Assembly: GCA_963556255.1 (NCBI GenBank) | Contig: OY744609.1 | Span: forward strand, 4,011,410-4,075,409 | Origin: Allolobophora icterica | Lineage: Eukaryota > Annelida > Clitellata > Crassiclitellata > Lumbricidae | DNA: 64,000 bases | Direction of reading: 5' to 3' | Shown: positions 20,767 to 30,649 of the stretch, piece by piece | Layout: the number at the start of each line of letters is the position of its first letter | How positions within the stretch are numbered: position 1 is the first letter of the stretch | Made by a program: the position numbers and the translations under genes | The notes under the pieces: generated by a model | Told to the model about the DNA's origin: nothing | What the model saw: only the letters and a program-made list of their open reading frames with translations | Database searches by the model: none

Positions 20767-22344
20767 CTACTTTTCCACAGTTTCAGAATGCGAAACTTTC
20801 TCACGTGTTTCTGGGAAACCTCGGTTCCGTGCTGACTCATTCATCTTTAGTTGTCCTTGGCAGTCCTCCCGGAAACCTGGGCCCAACGGGTTCCCCGGAT
20901 TTTCCCCTCGGAACAACTCTTTCTGATGAGCAGCGGGAGCCGATAGTTCTTCTAGCCTCTTACTCATTGTCGCCACGCTCTGTCGCAAGTAAGACATCTC
21001 CGCTTTCCAATCCACTATATCTGTCAAAGATCTTCGATCGTCTTCGTTCCGCTGACGTGCCTCACAAACATTCGCTTTCTTCGCAACGATATCATCGTTT
21101 AGGTAACGCGGTACCCGGACTTCCTCATACGCTCTTGGCATACCATCAGCCCTCTTCAAATGTAGTGGCTGTGTATCTTGTCTAAGACTAGTAACTCGAA
21201 GCTGCTCAAAGTCTCCTGGCATGGCTTCTACCCTTCTCTCTTGCAATTTTCGCGGTACTCTAGCGTCTTCAATTAATCCGGGCACTCTCTTTAGGACTGT
21301 GCCATCCCCAGGAAAAGGCACTGACATCTCCTTAAACACGTCTGGCATTCTTTCTATATTTTTCAAGCGTAAAACTCGTGGTATCCTGATATTCTCAGAA
21401 GGCCTTGATACATCAAGCCCAGTCTCTTCAACAGTTCGTTGACCGAACCGGTATCTCTGATTTTCCACATCGTTCTGGACAACTGTCTCAATAGTCCTTG
21501 GAACGTTTCTCAGCCATCCTTCAACACCGGCGAGAGAAAACGAACCTCTTTCGTGGCCACTACGGGCCCCAGCTACCGTTTCGATTGTATTGGCTACACC
21601 AGGTGCATCCAATTCGCCAAACAACCGCCGCTCATTTTGCCCTGTCTTCGGACGCGCACCTTTGTGGTCCAAGCTTCTGTATTCACGGTTAGGGATATCA
21701 TCGGACTCGTCATCTGCATCTTCAGGGCCTTCCCCTGATCTGTGGATAGGAAACGCTGGTACCCCACTTCTGGTACCAGTTTGTGACGTTCGCCGCCCGG
21801 ACGCCTGCCCTGCCGCGCCGGGCGGGTTCCTGTGGTGACTCCAGCCCACTACCCGTCTGGAGCCACCCGAGTCACTGCCTTGCCTATTGTCCCCGTCAAA
21901 AGGCTTATCTCTGTCCATAGTGACCATTCCTGTCAGAGGAGGTTCAGGGTTTACCGCTTTACTATGAGAGGCTACACTGTAGAGCTCGGTCTCGGCATCA
22001 GACTCTGCCACTTCCGCGGTCACCGGGTGGGCAACGTCCTGAGGATGGCCGTCCTTCAGAACAGGGTTCGATCTTTTACCTGCAGCAGTCTTTGCCTTTC
22101 TGTGTACCTTCCTAGTTACGGGCTTTCTCTTCCTCTCTACCTGGTCTGAACTTTGACGGACCATTCTGCACCTCGTGACTCTTGAACTATCGCCGTTATC
22201 ATGGAACACCAAACGTTTTCTAAGTTCAGGGAACAAGAAGTACTTATGACGAGTCTCTGCGTCATGTAATAGAAGACACGTATCCATCGGGCAACGCGTC
22301 TTCTTACTGTCACGTATCTCTAGCTGTGTTTCCGTGTGCGGCAT
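20767..22344 (-). CDS. Upstream charged ORF that begins inside the 5' LTR and reads through the PBS
   Basis: The 525-codon ORF starts at ATG 22344, 563 nt inside the 5' LTR; its frame is open 14 further codons upstream to a TAG. The first ~187 codons are LTR; the next few are encoded by the PBS. The protein is basic and acidic in patches, with a small Cys/His cluster CPMDTCLLLHDAETRH near the N-terminus, a KRKPVTRKVHRKAK basic patch that could be a nuclear localisation signal, and recurring 'VPR.L...R...MP' units in the middle (about residues 320-420). It ends GFPETREKVSHSETVEK-TAG; related RG(F/Y)PE motifs continue after the stop in the next ORF. No known domain was recognised. A Gag N-terminal extension is the simplest reading. 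Confidence 0.7.
   Translation of the reverse strand: MPHTETQLEIRDSKKTRCPMDTCLLLHDAETRHKYFLFPELRKRLVFHDNGDSSRVTRCRMVRQSSDQVERKRKPVTRKVHRKAKTAAGKRSNPVLKDGHPQDVAHPVTAEVAESDAETELYSVASHSKAVNPEPPLTGMVTMDRDKPFDGDNRQGSDSGGSRRVVGWSHHRNPPGAAGQASGRRTSQTGTRSGVPAFPIHRSGEGPEDADDESDDIPNREYRSLDHKGARPKTGQNERRLFGELDAPGVANTIETVAGARSGHERGSFSLAGVEGWLRNVPRTIETVVQNDVENQRYRFGQRTVEETGLDVSRPSENIRIPRVLRLKNIERMPDVFKEMSVPFPGDGTVLKRVPGLIEDARVPRKLQERRVEAMPGDFEQLRVTSLRQDTQPLHLKRADGMPRAYEEVRVPRYLNDDIVAKKANVCEARQRNEDDRRSLTDIVDWKAEMSYLRQSVATMSKRLEELSAPAAHQKELFRGENPGNPLGPGFREDCQGQLKMNESARNRGFPETREKVSHSETVEK
21761..21778 (-). other. Primer-binding site, tRNA-Leu(UAA) type
   Basis: Minus-strand TGGTACCAGAAGTGGGGT, three bases from the 5' LTR end. 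It is complementary to a tRNA 3' end reading ACCCCACTTCTGGTA + CCA, which fits animal tRNA-Leu(UAA) as I recall it (at most one mismatch to the human form). It lies within the open reading frame. Confidence 0.75.
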
Positions 22345-24870
22345 ACCGGCCTCACAATAATGAATTCTGCTTCGAAAGATAACGGGTCTCTATGGCACTC
22401 TGATAGTGAAGGTCCTCTCTCTATAACCTTCGCTATCTACACACACAGACCTTTGTTCTGACCTACGCACGAGGGGGCCCAACCTCGCACTTCAATCAGT
22501 CCTCAGAGCCGTGTGTTGCGACAAGCAAATATGTTCTATCTGGATACCCGACTATCCAGACTTTCTCGTATCGTTTACTCTTGGTCTGCGTTAATGTTCC
22601 TTTAACCGGGAACTCTCGTACACTTAACCCTGGGACTCTGACTAGCTGGGTTTCGCTAGTAAAGCGTACGTGTCTCTTTCGGACCTGGGTACCCGAATAC
22701 CCGACCCGAATATCTTGGTCTGATCTCTTTCCGGTTTACACAACCTTTTATCTTCCCACTATTCAGAATTAGTCTGTCTCGAGACCTGAGCAGCAGAGTG
22801 GGCCCTTACTCCACAAGCCGTATCTCTTGAACCTGACTCTCTGAATCCAATAGAGAACGTAACAGTTGTGTCTTTTTCCGGGAGCTCACAGACTCGTAGG
22901 CTTCGTTTCTCGGTACTCACACACGATTCTACTAATGGTATCTCTGGGTAAATATCAGTAACTTTACCCCGTTATTGCACACAGACCTGTGTAGCTTCCC
23001 ACCGTGGGAACTTTCCCGAACACTGGAACAGACAACGGTCGGATCGTCCGGATGGTCTCCCGGACGGATATTTGCCGGTAAACCGCGGGAGTAACTATGA
23101 CTGAACAAGGGAACCAAACACGGTGACCGCGAATGGAAAATTTACCGGTAGTTCCCCGATGTTATCGAACGGTACCAACGGGGTCACCCTCCCCGTACAA
23201 ATCGAACTGTCACCACCGGGGTCTTTGCTTCCCCGTTTTTATACAGACCTGTGTTTTCTCTAACTCTCACGATCGGTCTCTCCCCGAGGTTTACTCAGCC
23301 TGTTAAACTTCACAATCGGGATTCAGACCGGCTCGCGATCTAACGGCAGGGTGGGCCCCAAACCTGTGGAATCGGCGGTCAATCCAATACCCAAGAGTGA
23401 TTAGTTTTTGCTGTAACTCGGGATCGCACTGCTCAGCTTTTATGGACGATACTTTAACTGAGTTATCACCACCGGATCTTTGCCCGTGTATCTCGGACGG
23501 TCAACTGCGGGGCCTTTCCGCGTGTCTCTCAAACGGTCACCAGCGCGGACTCTGCCCGCGTATCTCTGACGGCTACCACCGGGTCTTTGCCCGTTTATAT
23601 CTGACGGTCAACACCGGGTCTTTGCCCGCGTATCTCCGGGTCTTTGCCCGTTTATATCTGACGGTCAACACCGGGTCTTTGCCCGCGTATCTCCGGGTCT
23701 TTGCCCGTGTATTTCTAACGGTCAACAGCGGGGCCTTTCCGCGTGTATCTCTGACGGCTACCACCGGGTCTTTGCCCGTTTATATCTGACGGTCAACACC
23801 GGGTCTTTGCCCGCGTATCACCGGGTCTTTGCCCGTGTATTTCTAACGGTCAACAGCGGGGCCTTTCCGCGTGTATCTCTGACGGGTACCACCGGGTCTT
23901 TGCCCGTTTATATCTGACGGTCAACACCGGGTCTTTGCCCGCGTATCTCCGGGTCTTTGCCCGTGTATCTCTGACTGTCAACAGCGGGGCCTTGCCCGAG
24001 GTTTATCAGACGGTCCCCAGGAAACTCTTTGCCCCGTACGTTACCGGAACAGACCTGTGAGCTCTCAATCTCTCACGATCGGTCTTTCCCCGAGGTTTAC
24101 TCAGCCCGCAAACTACCAACAATCGGGATTCAGACCTTTTCGCGATCTAACGGCAGGGTGGGCCCCAAACCTGTCGGATCGGCGGACTCAATCCTTCACC
24201 CGAGAGCGATCGATTCGGCTGTAACCCGGGATCGCACAGATTAGCCTTTTCTCGGACGCCCTCTCGTCCGTAAATATATTTTCTACTTGCCCGAACCGGA
24301 CTCTCGCTTTATCACTCGCCGTATACTACCACACGGAGTGCAGTATTTATCGCTAACCAACGACACTAAAGAACCGTATCGCTGTATATGCAGGACGCAG
24401 TAACGCCGTCCTACAATATAGGCAACGCAGCGTGAGGCAAGCTCTATGAATCCATCTGCATCTACCTGCACGCTATGGTCTCGTACGTAAGACATTATTC
24501 TGGCCTCCATAGGAAGGCTATGTTCATTGGTCTGCATGACAATCGGTTAGTACGTAAACCATATTCATGCCTTCATACTTATATAGTAGGCCATCACCAT
24601 CTTCTTAAATACAGGTGTCCAAAATCGAAATATCTACCAACTATATTAAGCGGCGCCCTATGTTTAGCCACTAAATATTGGACAGAACGGCGTGTTTTCT
24701 TATTTTAATTAATTAATTGAAGCTTTAAAATGGCAAAAATAAAATATAGCACTTGTAATTATAATTATAATCGAACAGTTATAAAGCGCCACCCATCGAA
24801 TAAGACGCTAATTAATTAAGACAGCTATCATTATATTCCTTCGTTCGTGCCTTGTGGCCAAACCGCCACA
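21782..24870 (-). repeat. 5' LTR (3089 bp)
   Basis: Second LTR, colinear with 13402-16489 (offset 8380, then 8381 after one extra C near 22803). Its inner end reads CGTCACA against CGCCACA in the other LTR. It must contain the promoter and R/U5 boundary upstream of the ATG at 22344; a TTTATAAC string on the minus strand near 24780 is a possible TATA element, not tested. Confidence 0.92.
23458..24031. repeat. Hairpin-forming tandem array in 5' LTR
   Basis: Copy of the 15077-15650 array, with the same eleven CGGGTCTTTGCCCG motifs and no unit gained or lost. Confidence 0.9.
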
Positions 24871-25917
24871 TAGTCACAAACCATCCTCCTATTTCCCGAC
24901 CCACTTTCACTGCAGCCTTTGAACTCTCTCCGATGTTCTGAAGAATCCCAATCAATCTATTCCCGACTCCATATGATTTCATTATTGCCCATGTAGCAAC
25001 GTGCTTGATGGAATCGAATGCCTTTTGAAAGTCCACAAAACAATTGTAGACAAGTCTATTTTTTCGCTTGGCTTTTTCTGCAATCAATCTTAGCATCAAA
25101 ATTTGGTGTACTTCTGTCTTTTCTGAACCCTGCTTGCTCATCTGACATATATTCTTCAGTTTTTGCCTTAAGACGGTTTAACAGAATTATCATGAGCACT
25201 TTCCCCATATGATTTATCAGTGCAATGGTTCTATAATTCTTACATAGCGTTAAGTCGCCTTTCTTAGGTATTGTTACAAGTATGGACTTTGTCCATTCCT
25301 CCGGTACTTTTCCTTCTTGCCACACTTGTTTGCATATGCCGTGAATTTCTTTTATCATATCCTTCCCTCCTGCTCTTATCATTTCTCCTGTTATTCCATC
25401 TGTTCCAGGGCTTTTGTTGTTCTTCAAGCGGTTCACTGCCCACTCCACCTCTTCATATAGGATGTCATCATTTTCATCATCTCCCTTGGGTGGTGTTATA
25501 TCTAGCAGTTCTTCCAGGAACTCTTTGTTCGTTTGTTCCATTTCACTATATAGCTCGCTGCAGTATTCTGTCCATCTCTCCTTTATCTTTTCTTTATCCA
25601 TCAAGATGTTTCCGCACTTGTCTCTGATTGCCGTCTGTTTTGGTTGCCATTTCCTATTTATATTTTTTACCAGCTTGCACACTTCTCTTGTTCTATATTC
25701 TCCTGCGTATTGTTCGATGTCACTACACTGTTTGTCCAGCCACTTCTGCTTGTCCTTCCTTGCTGATGACCTTACTGCATTGCATAGTTTTTTATACTCT
25801 AGTGTTGCCTGTTCAGATTCCTTAGTCCTAAGTCTCATCTTCCTTTTTTCTTTTGCTAATTCTAGTGTTTGTTCACTTATCCACTTCTTCTTTGGCTGTT
25901 CTGCTAAAGGTATAGTT
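24871..25917 (-). pseudogene. RTE-like LINE ORF, part 2: reverse transcriptase N-terminal half
   Basis: On the minus strand this carries KNNKSPGTDGITGEMIR, VPEEWTKSILVTIPKKGD, YRTIALINHMGKVL, DEQAGFRKDRST and, in a second frame, VDFQKAFDSIKH (the first catalytic Asp box) and GGWFVT. These are RT finger and palm blocks in order. The frame changes once near 25105-25115, so the copy has a frameshift there. The end at 24871 joins directly to part 3 once the LTR element is discounted. The other end meets the hAT MITE. Confidence 0.85.
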
Positions 25918-26464
25918 CAAAGCTCGAGGGTACGCGTACCCTAAAATAGAATACGTTAAAATACGTACGTACCTTTCAAAAAATACAATACGCGTATGGT
26001 ACGTATCATACACGAAAACTTTATTTATGGTTTACTCGGCGACCCATTGCCTACGTATAATCTGACGTCAACAGTATGAGTCATTGAAACCGGTACTTCC
26101 GGTAGCGTAGCAGTAAATTTAATTCGATCAATTCTTCGGTTATAATTAATTTAATGCAAATTGTACTTTCATTCTGAGGAGAGCTAAGTACACGTCACTG
26201 GCTTGCAAATTTCTGTAACTCAAAAGTTGTAGTATATCTTTATGCGCATCAGTTAGCGATTCAGCGATTCCCAGAGAACGTGGGAAGGAATGGACGCACG
26301 TGAAAGTGTTGAAAAATGCGAAAAACAATTATTTGATTGGATAATGAGCAATGACGTGGTTAACGTATTTTTGTATTGTTTACGTACCCTAAAATAGGGT
26401 ACGTTAAAATACGTACGTACCTTTCAAAAAATAGAATACGTATGGTACGTACCCTCGAGCTTTG
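25918..26464. mobile_element. hAT-like MITE, 547 bp, family 'CAAAGCTCGAGGG'
   Basis: Ends CAAAGCTCGAGGGTACG and CGTACCCTCGAGCTTTG; perfect 8-bp duplication GTATAGTT (25910-25917, 26465-26472). Besides the TIRs, a ~65-bp direct repeat beginning 'accctaaaatag' sits near both ends (about 25938 and 26387), dense in TACGTAC. Element plus duplication is 555 bp, a multiple of three, so it leaves the LINE frame in register. It is non-coding. Confidence 0.92.
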
Positions 26465-26472
26465 GTATAGTT

Positions 26473-27539
26473 ACTTCAACTGCCTGCTTTATGATTTCAC
26501 TGAGTATGTCCACCTTCCTGTCCATATCGAGCGGTCCAATTTCTGCCTCGTTGATTCTCTGTGTTATTTCAGCTTCGTACTGGGCCCTTATCTCCACATT
26601 TTCAAGCACTTGGATGTTTCTTTTCTTTTCGTATTGCTTGCTTGGTATGCGCCTCAGCTTCAACTTCAAATTGCAAAGCACCAAGTTGTGGTCAGAGGAT
26701 ATGTCAGCTCCTCGAAATGTTCTACACAGCTTTACTGATGTTTGCCATCTTCTATCAATCAATACTAAGTCTATCATATTCGTATGTTTCCCATCCGGTG
26801 ATGTCCAAGTATATTTCCTGCAGTCTTTTTGTTTGAACTTGGTGTTGCAAATCATCATTTCATGCTTAGCTGCAAAATCCAGTAGTCTCTCCCCTCTCTC
26901 GTTTCTTGTTCCGTACCCATATTTAAACATTATGTGTTCCCATCCTGTGTTATCACTTCCAATCTTTGCATTCCAATCTCCAGAAATAATCTTGATGTCT
27001 TTTCTTGGTAAATCTTTCAGGGTATTTTCCAGGTTCTCATAAAACTCTTCAATGTCTTCTTCTGTGCTGTCTGCGGTTGGTGCATATATCTGAATAACTG
27101 ATATGTTCAAAGGTTGTCCATTAAATCTAGCCACAATTATCCTGGAGTTAACTGGCCTGTACCCTAGTAATGCTGCCCTTGCCCTTGAGTTCAGTATAAA
27201 CCCTACACCTCTTTGGTGGTCGTGTTCCTCCCCTGACCAAATCACTTCTCCATTGTTCAGCTCTCCGATCCCAGTCCACCTCATTTCTGATAATCCCAGG
27301 ATGTCATATTGATATGCTCCCATTTCGTTCCTCAGCAGCTCCAACTGCCCTGTTGCCCACAGTGTCCTCACGTTCCATGTTCCAACTGTAAGACCATGTT
27401 CCGCAATTTTCAGTCTCTGTTGATCTCTCCGTTCTCCGGTAGCCAACTTTTCGACCCAACCCCGGTCAATCGATTGGGGACGCGGACCTTGTTTAACCGG
27501 GCGTCGTCCGAGCCGGGATCCTCTATTTATGATTGTCAT
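26473..27539 (-). pseudogene. RTE-like LINE ORF, part 1: AP-type endonuclease
   Basis: The frame from ATG 27539 gives an exonuclease-endonuclease-phosphatase fold: VGTWNVRTL (Asn/metal site), LSEMRWTG (catalytic Glu), IQIYAPTADS, ISGDWNAKIG (Asp-x-Asn), and ISSDHNLVLC (the final Asp-His pair). All catalytic signatures of LINE apurinic endonucleases are present and the stretch is uninterrupted up to the MITE. Proteins annotated 'craniofacial development protein 2-like' share this domain because they derive from RTE/BovB elements. About 300 bp of 5' untranslated LINE sequence follows to 27847. Confidence 0.88.
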
Positions 27540-27860
27540 TGCATTGGATTTCTTTCGTCTGTTTCTTTATAAACGGAGTATCTGCACCCATCCGTTCGAC
27601 CCTCGCACTTCTCCCACAAAGTGGGTTCCAGGCTTGGGACTGGCTCTGATCAGATCAGAGGCGGCGATGCCGCCCACGTTAGCCAGCTGCTTCAGGGTTC
27701 CTGCTGAGCCTGTCCACCTCGCGTAGCGCCCTAGGTGGTACTTCAGCCAAGACCTTCACCACTGATGGCATAGCCTCAGCAGGCATTCCACTACTTAGCT
27801 GTTTCACCCCCTCACCACGTTGAGGTGTGGGTCGGACTTTGAGAGGGGACGTCGACCTTT

Positions 27861-30647
27861 GCGTTGCATAAAAACAATTTAGATTCTCTTTTGTTGCATT
27901 AGCATCTCAACAAATAATTACTTAAATGTGCGTAGGAATTGCTTATTGTTATAGCTTTGTTTAGCAACATCTTTTGGATTTATGAGCCGTTTACATAGAT
28001 CTTACGTTATATTACACTGAGTTAGAGTCATTGAGGTTTCCATATAAGCACTAGAGGGAGTATGATGTATCTGCCTGTGTTTATAAGTATACCTCAATGG
28101 AGAGCGTAAAGCAATTTTAACTCCCTATATGGTCAACTGTTTAGCGAAATCTTCTGGTATCGAAGGCCGTCGGCGTCGATATGAAAATATATTGAGCAGT
28201 TCTCACCCAATCATATGACTTTGTAATAAACACTCCAGGGTAGCAACTGTCTAACTACGCTGCATCATAACGAAGAGGATTTGCGTTGCCATCCTCCTTC
28301 GCGCAGACTTGGGACTGGCATCACCCGAAAGTTAGGTCTTCTTTGAGTGTATATAATTCGAAATAGCTCTTGATATTTCATTTGGTATTATTCACTGTCT
28401 TAAAGCATCTTCTGCCTATTTGATGGAAAGATGTTAACAATTTTTATTGGAAGTATTAAATAACTAGGCCCTTAAATTGTAATTGTGTTAGAGGTGTTCC
28501 TTTTGAGCTTGTATTTCATATAGTGCATTTATAGTTTCTGCTTAACGTCGCCCTCCTTTTCTATCTGGGCTTTGGATTGGCACCACCCCAAAAAGGAAGT
28601 GGTGGTGTTATGCAATAAGCGCCAAACCATTTATGTCAGAATTTTAAATACATACTACAAGAGTAACTGGTTAAAACGCTAAAATACTTGCGATTGAGTC
28701 AAATGTTAACGATTCAGAGGTTTTATAGTTAACTTAGTGGCCACCAGGGGCCGTTAATATCGAGTTTAACCAACCTGTAGTGTAGACCTTGAGGCGATTG
28801 TACAGGATCTTACCAATATACGCGAGTAGGCTTAAACATAGCTCATGGTAGATGTATTTTAAAGGTGTCTAATTGGAGCTTTGGAATTTCATTTGATAGT
28901 ATTCAGTGTTTAACGACATCGCCGTTGACCTCGACTTTATGTATAGTTTAGTAAGAAAAATCCTCCCCGAAGGATATTCCGATTGAACGCGATTTGGGTT
29001 ATATATAGCTTATAGCAGCTGCATTTTAAAGGTGTCTAATTGGAGCCTTAGATTTCGTTTTGTAGTAGTCAATGTTCAACGACATCTTACGGCAGCCATA
29101 GGTCGTTGACGTCGACCTTACCTTACAGGAATCTCGCAACAAGTTACTCGTGTCCTGCTGCTAATGTCTTCGTCAAATCGAAACTTGGTAACCGCGATTA
29201 AAACAACAAGCAAAATGTTAAGTGAACGAAGTCGCTAGCAGTCGATAGCTTAGCAACTGGTTTCGACTTAAGGGCTTAGCGGCGGCGGCAGCGGATGGCG
29301 GCGCGCCGGGGACTATCTCCACCTTTCTCTAGGCTTGGGACTGGCACTACCGCAGGCGTGGTAGTGGCCAAATATTCCAAATAAAGTGGATGGATTTAGA
29401 GTTTAACAACATCTTATGGCAAATGACATCCGCAGAAATTAATTAGAACAGTTTTCCCCGTTTCTGTGGCATAAGGTAGCACTAAGCTTTAGTTTAGAAT
29501 AAATTGAAGGACTATCCATAGTTTAACGACCTCTTGTGGCAACAAAGGCCGTTGACGCCGACAGAAATTACTTTGGCAAATTACAGCTATTTTTTTAAGT
29601 CACGACAAACTGCTAAACACCTGTAAACTTCATTTTAAACACTACGCCTTTTGGCTAATAGGCAGTATTCTGATCATCGATATACAATAAATTCAACAGA
29701 CTGAGGCAAATCCAGGTCAAATTTGTGGAAAACTATGAACGTTTATTTAACGACGCCGTCATATCGCAAAGTGACACAGACCATGGATGCATATGAACTG
29801 TAACGAGTCTTAGGGTTTATATAGTTTATAACAGTCATATTTTAAAGGTGTGTAATCTTTGCTCTACACGTGGAGTTGCGTCCAGCATAAAAAAAACAAT
29901 ATGCTTGCAAAGGCTGTTTAATTAAGGACGAATTTGCTTACCTCACGTTTAACAGTTTAGCGCGACAATCAATACTTATGAACAGCAGGGTTGATAGATT
30001 GTCTAAGTGAATCGAGAATATTGTGACTGGCCCTAACCAATGAAATAACATACTTTTCCTACTCTCACCAAAACACTTAGTTAGCAAAATAAAATCTATA
30101 TTTATTATATATTTATTTAAAGCAATTGTATAATATATTTATTTAAAGCAATTAATCAGCGCGTAAGTTCAGTAAACTTGAATCTGACCGTTTAAAGGTG
30201 AAAGATGTCTTAACAAGCGCCATCTATCAATCATACCTTTTAGTCGACAGGTGGCGCTAGCAGAGATTAATCTTAACCTTAATTAATTTTTGAAAAGGGT
30301 GTGTAATTACAGTGACAATGATTATAGTGCACCATCAACTGTCTATTATTCTTCCACTGTGTAACGTTGTCAATTCAGACTTATTATATTTTTGTAGTCT
30401 CTTTGCATTACATCAACTTCTTTCTTTGTACTTTACTGAGTTTCTGTTGCTACCATTGTTGATGGTCGATATAAACTATATCTGTGATCGAACGAGAAAT
30501 GGGTTATTATAGATTGCTGAAAACAAGATTTAAAGGTGTCGTTAAAACGCATAGCATAATTCGCCATATCGCCGGGTTTTACGAAATCTAACGAAGTCCA
30601 AGAAAATTGACGCTCACTGTCTGTTACTAAAATTGTCGAAAAAAAAA
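27861..30647 (+). repeat. Composite background unit, copies 2 and 3
   Basis: 27930-28400 repeats the order seen at 9760-10110; 28440-29130 repeats 11390-12470, with two module B units (cores at ~28860 and ~29028). 29390-30290 is a second long segment repeated at 44410-45425: 'cacgacaaactgctaaacacc', 'actacgccttttggctaat', 'ctgatcatcgatatac', 'aacttgaatctgaccgttt', 'agtcgacaggtggcgctag'. A module B core at ~30530 and the 'ctactaaaatt' block at ~30630 precede the mariner. No gene is seen. Confidence 0.65.
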
Positions 30648-30649
30648 TA

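Larger units (their letters stand above)
13402..24870 (-). mobile_element. Non-autonomous Ty3/gypsy-type LTR retrotransposon with ~3.09-kb LTRs, Gag and protease only
   Basis: The element is 11469 bp on the minus strand: 5' LTR 24870-21782, PBS 21778-21761, two in-frame ORFs 22344-17977, non-coding 17976-16503, PPT 16502-16490, 3' LTR 16489-13402. The target duplication TAGT is at 13398-13401 and 24871-24874; joining the flanks restores the conserved RTE RT motif, confirming the boundaries. The LTRs end TGTGG...CCACA. Only two differences between LTRs were noticed (13406 G versus 21786 A; one extra C near 22803), implying recent insertion. No reverse transcriptase, RNase H or integrase motif is present in any frame, so movement would need enzymes from another element. 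The capsid type and 4-bp duplication suggest Ty3/gypsy. Confidence 0.9.
12470..27847 (-). mobile_element. Full-length RTE-like LINE, split by two younger insertions
   Basis: The two ends are flanked by the 13-bp duplication GACGTCGACCTTT (12457-12469 and 27848-27860). On the minus strand the element starts near 27847, encodes an endonuclease-reverse transcriptase and ends with a hairpin GGGCCTTCGGCCC and a short (TGA)n tail (12470-12480). It is interrupted by an LTR retrotransposon (13402-24870) and a hAT MITE (25918-26464). Without these and their duplicated bases about 3.35 kb remain, close to the ~3.2-3.4 kb usual for RTE/BovB elements. The GTWNVRTL-type endonuclease and single-ORF layout favour RTE. 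Confidence 0.85.

Noticed and set aside
17977..22344. Large host gene encoding charged RS-like proteins
   Set aside because: The capsid, CCHC knuckle and DSG protease motifs and the flanking LTRs show that it belongs to a retrotransposon.
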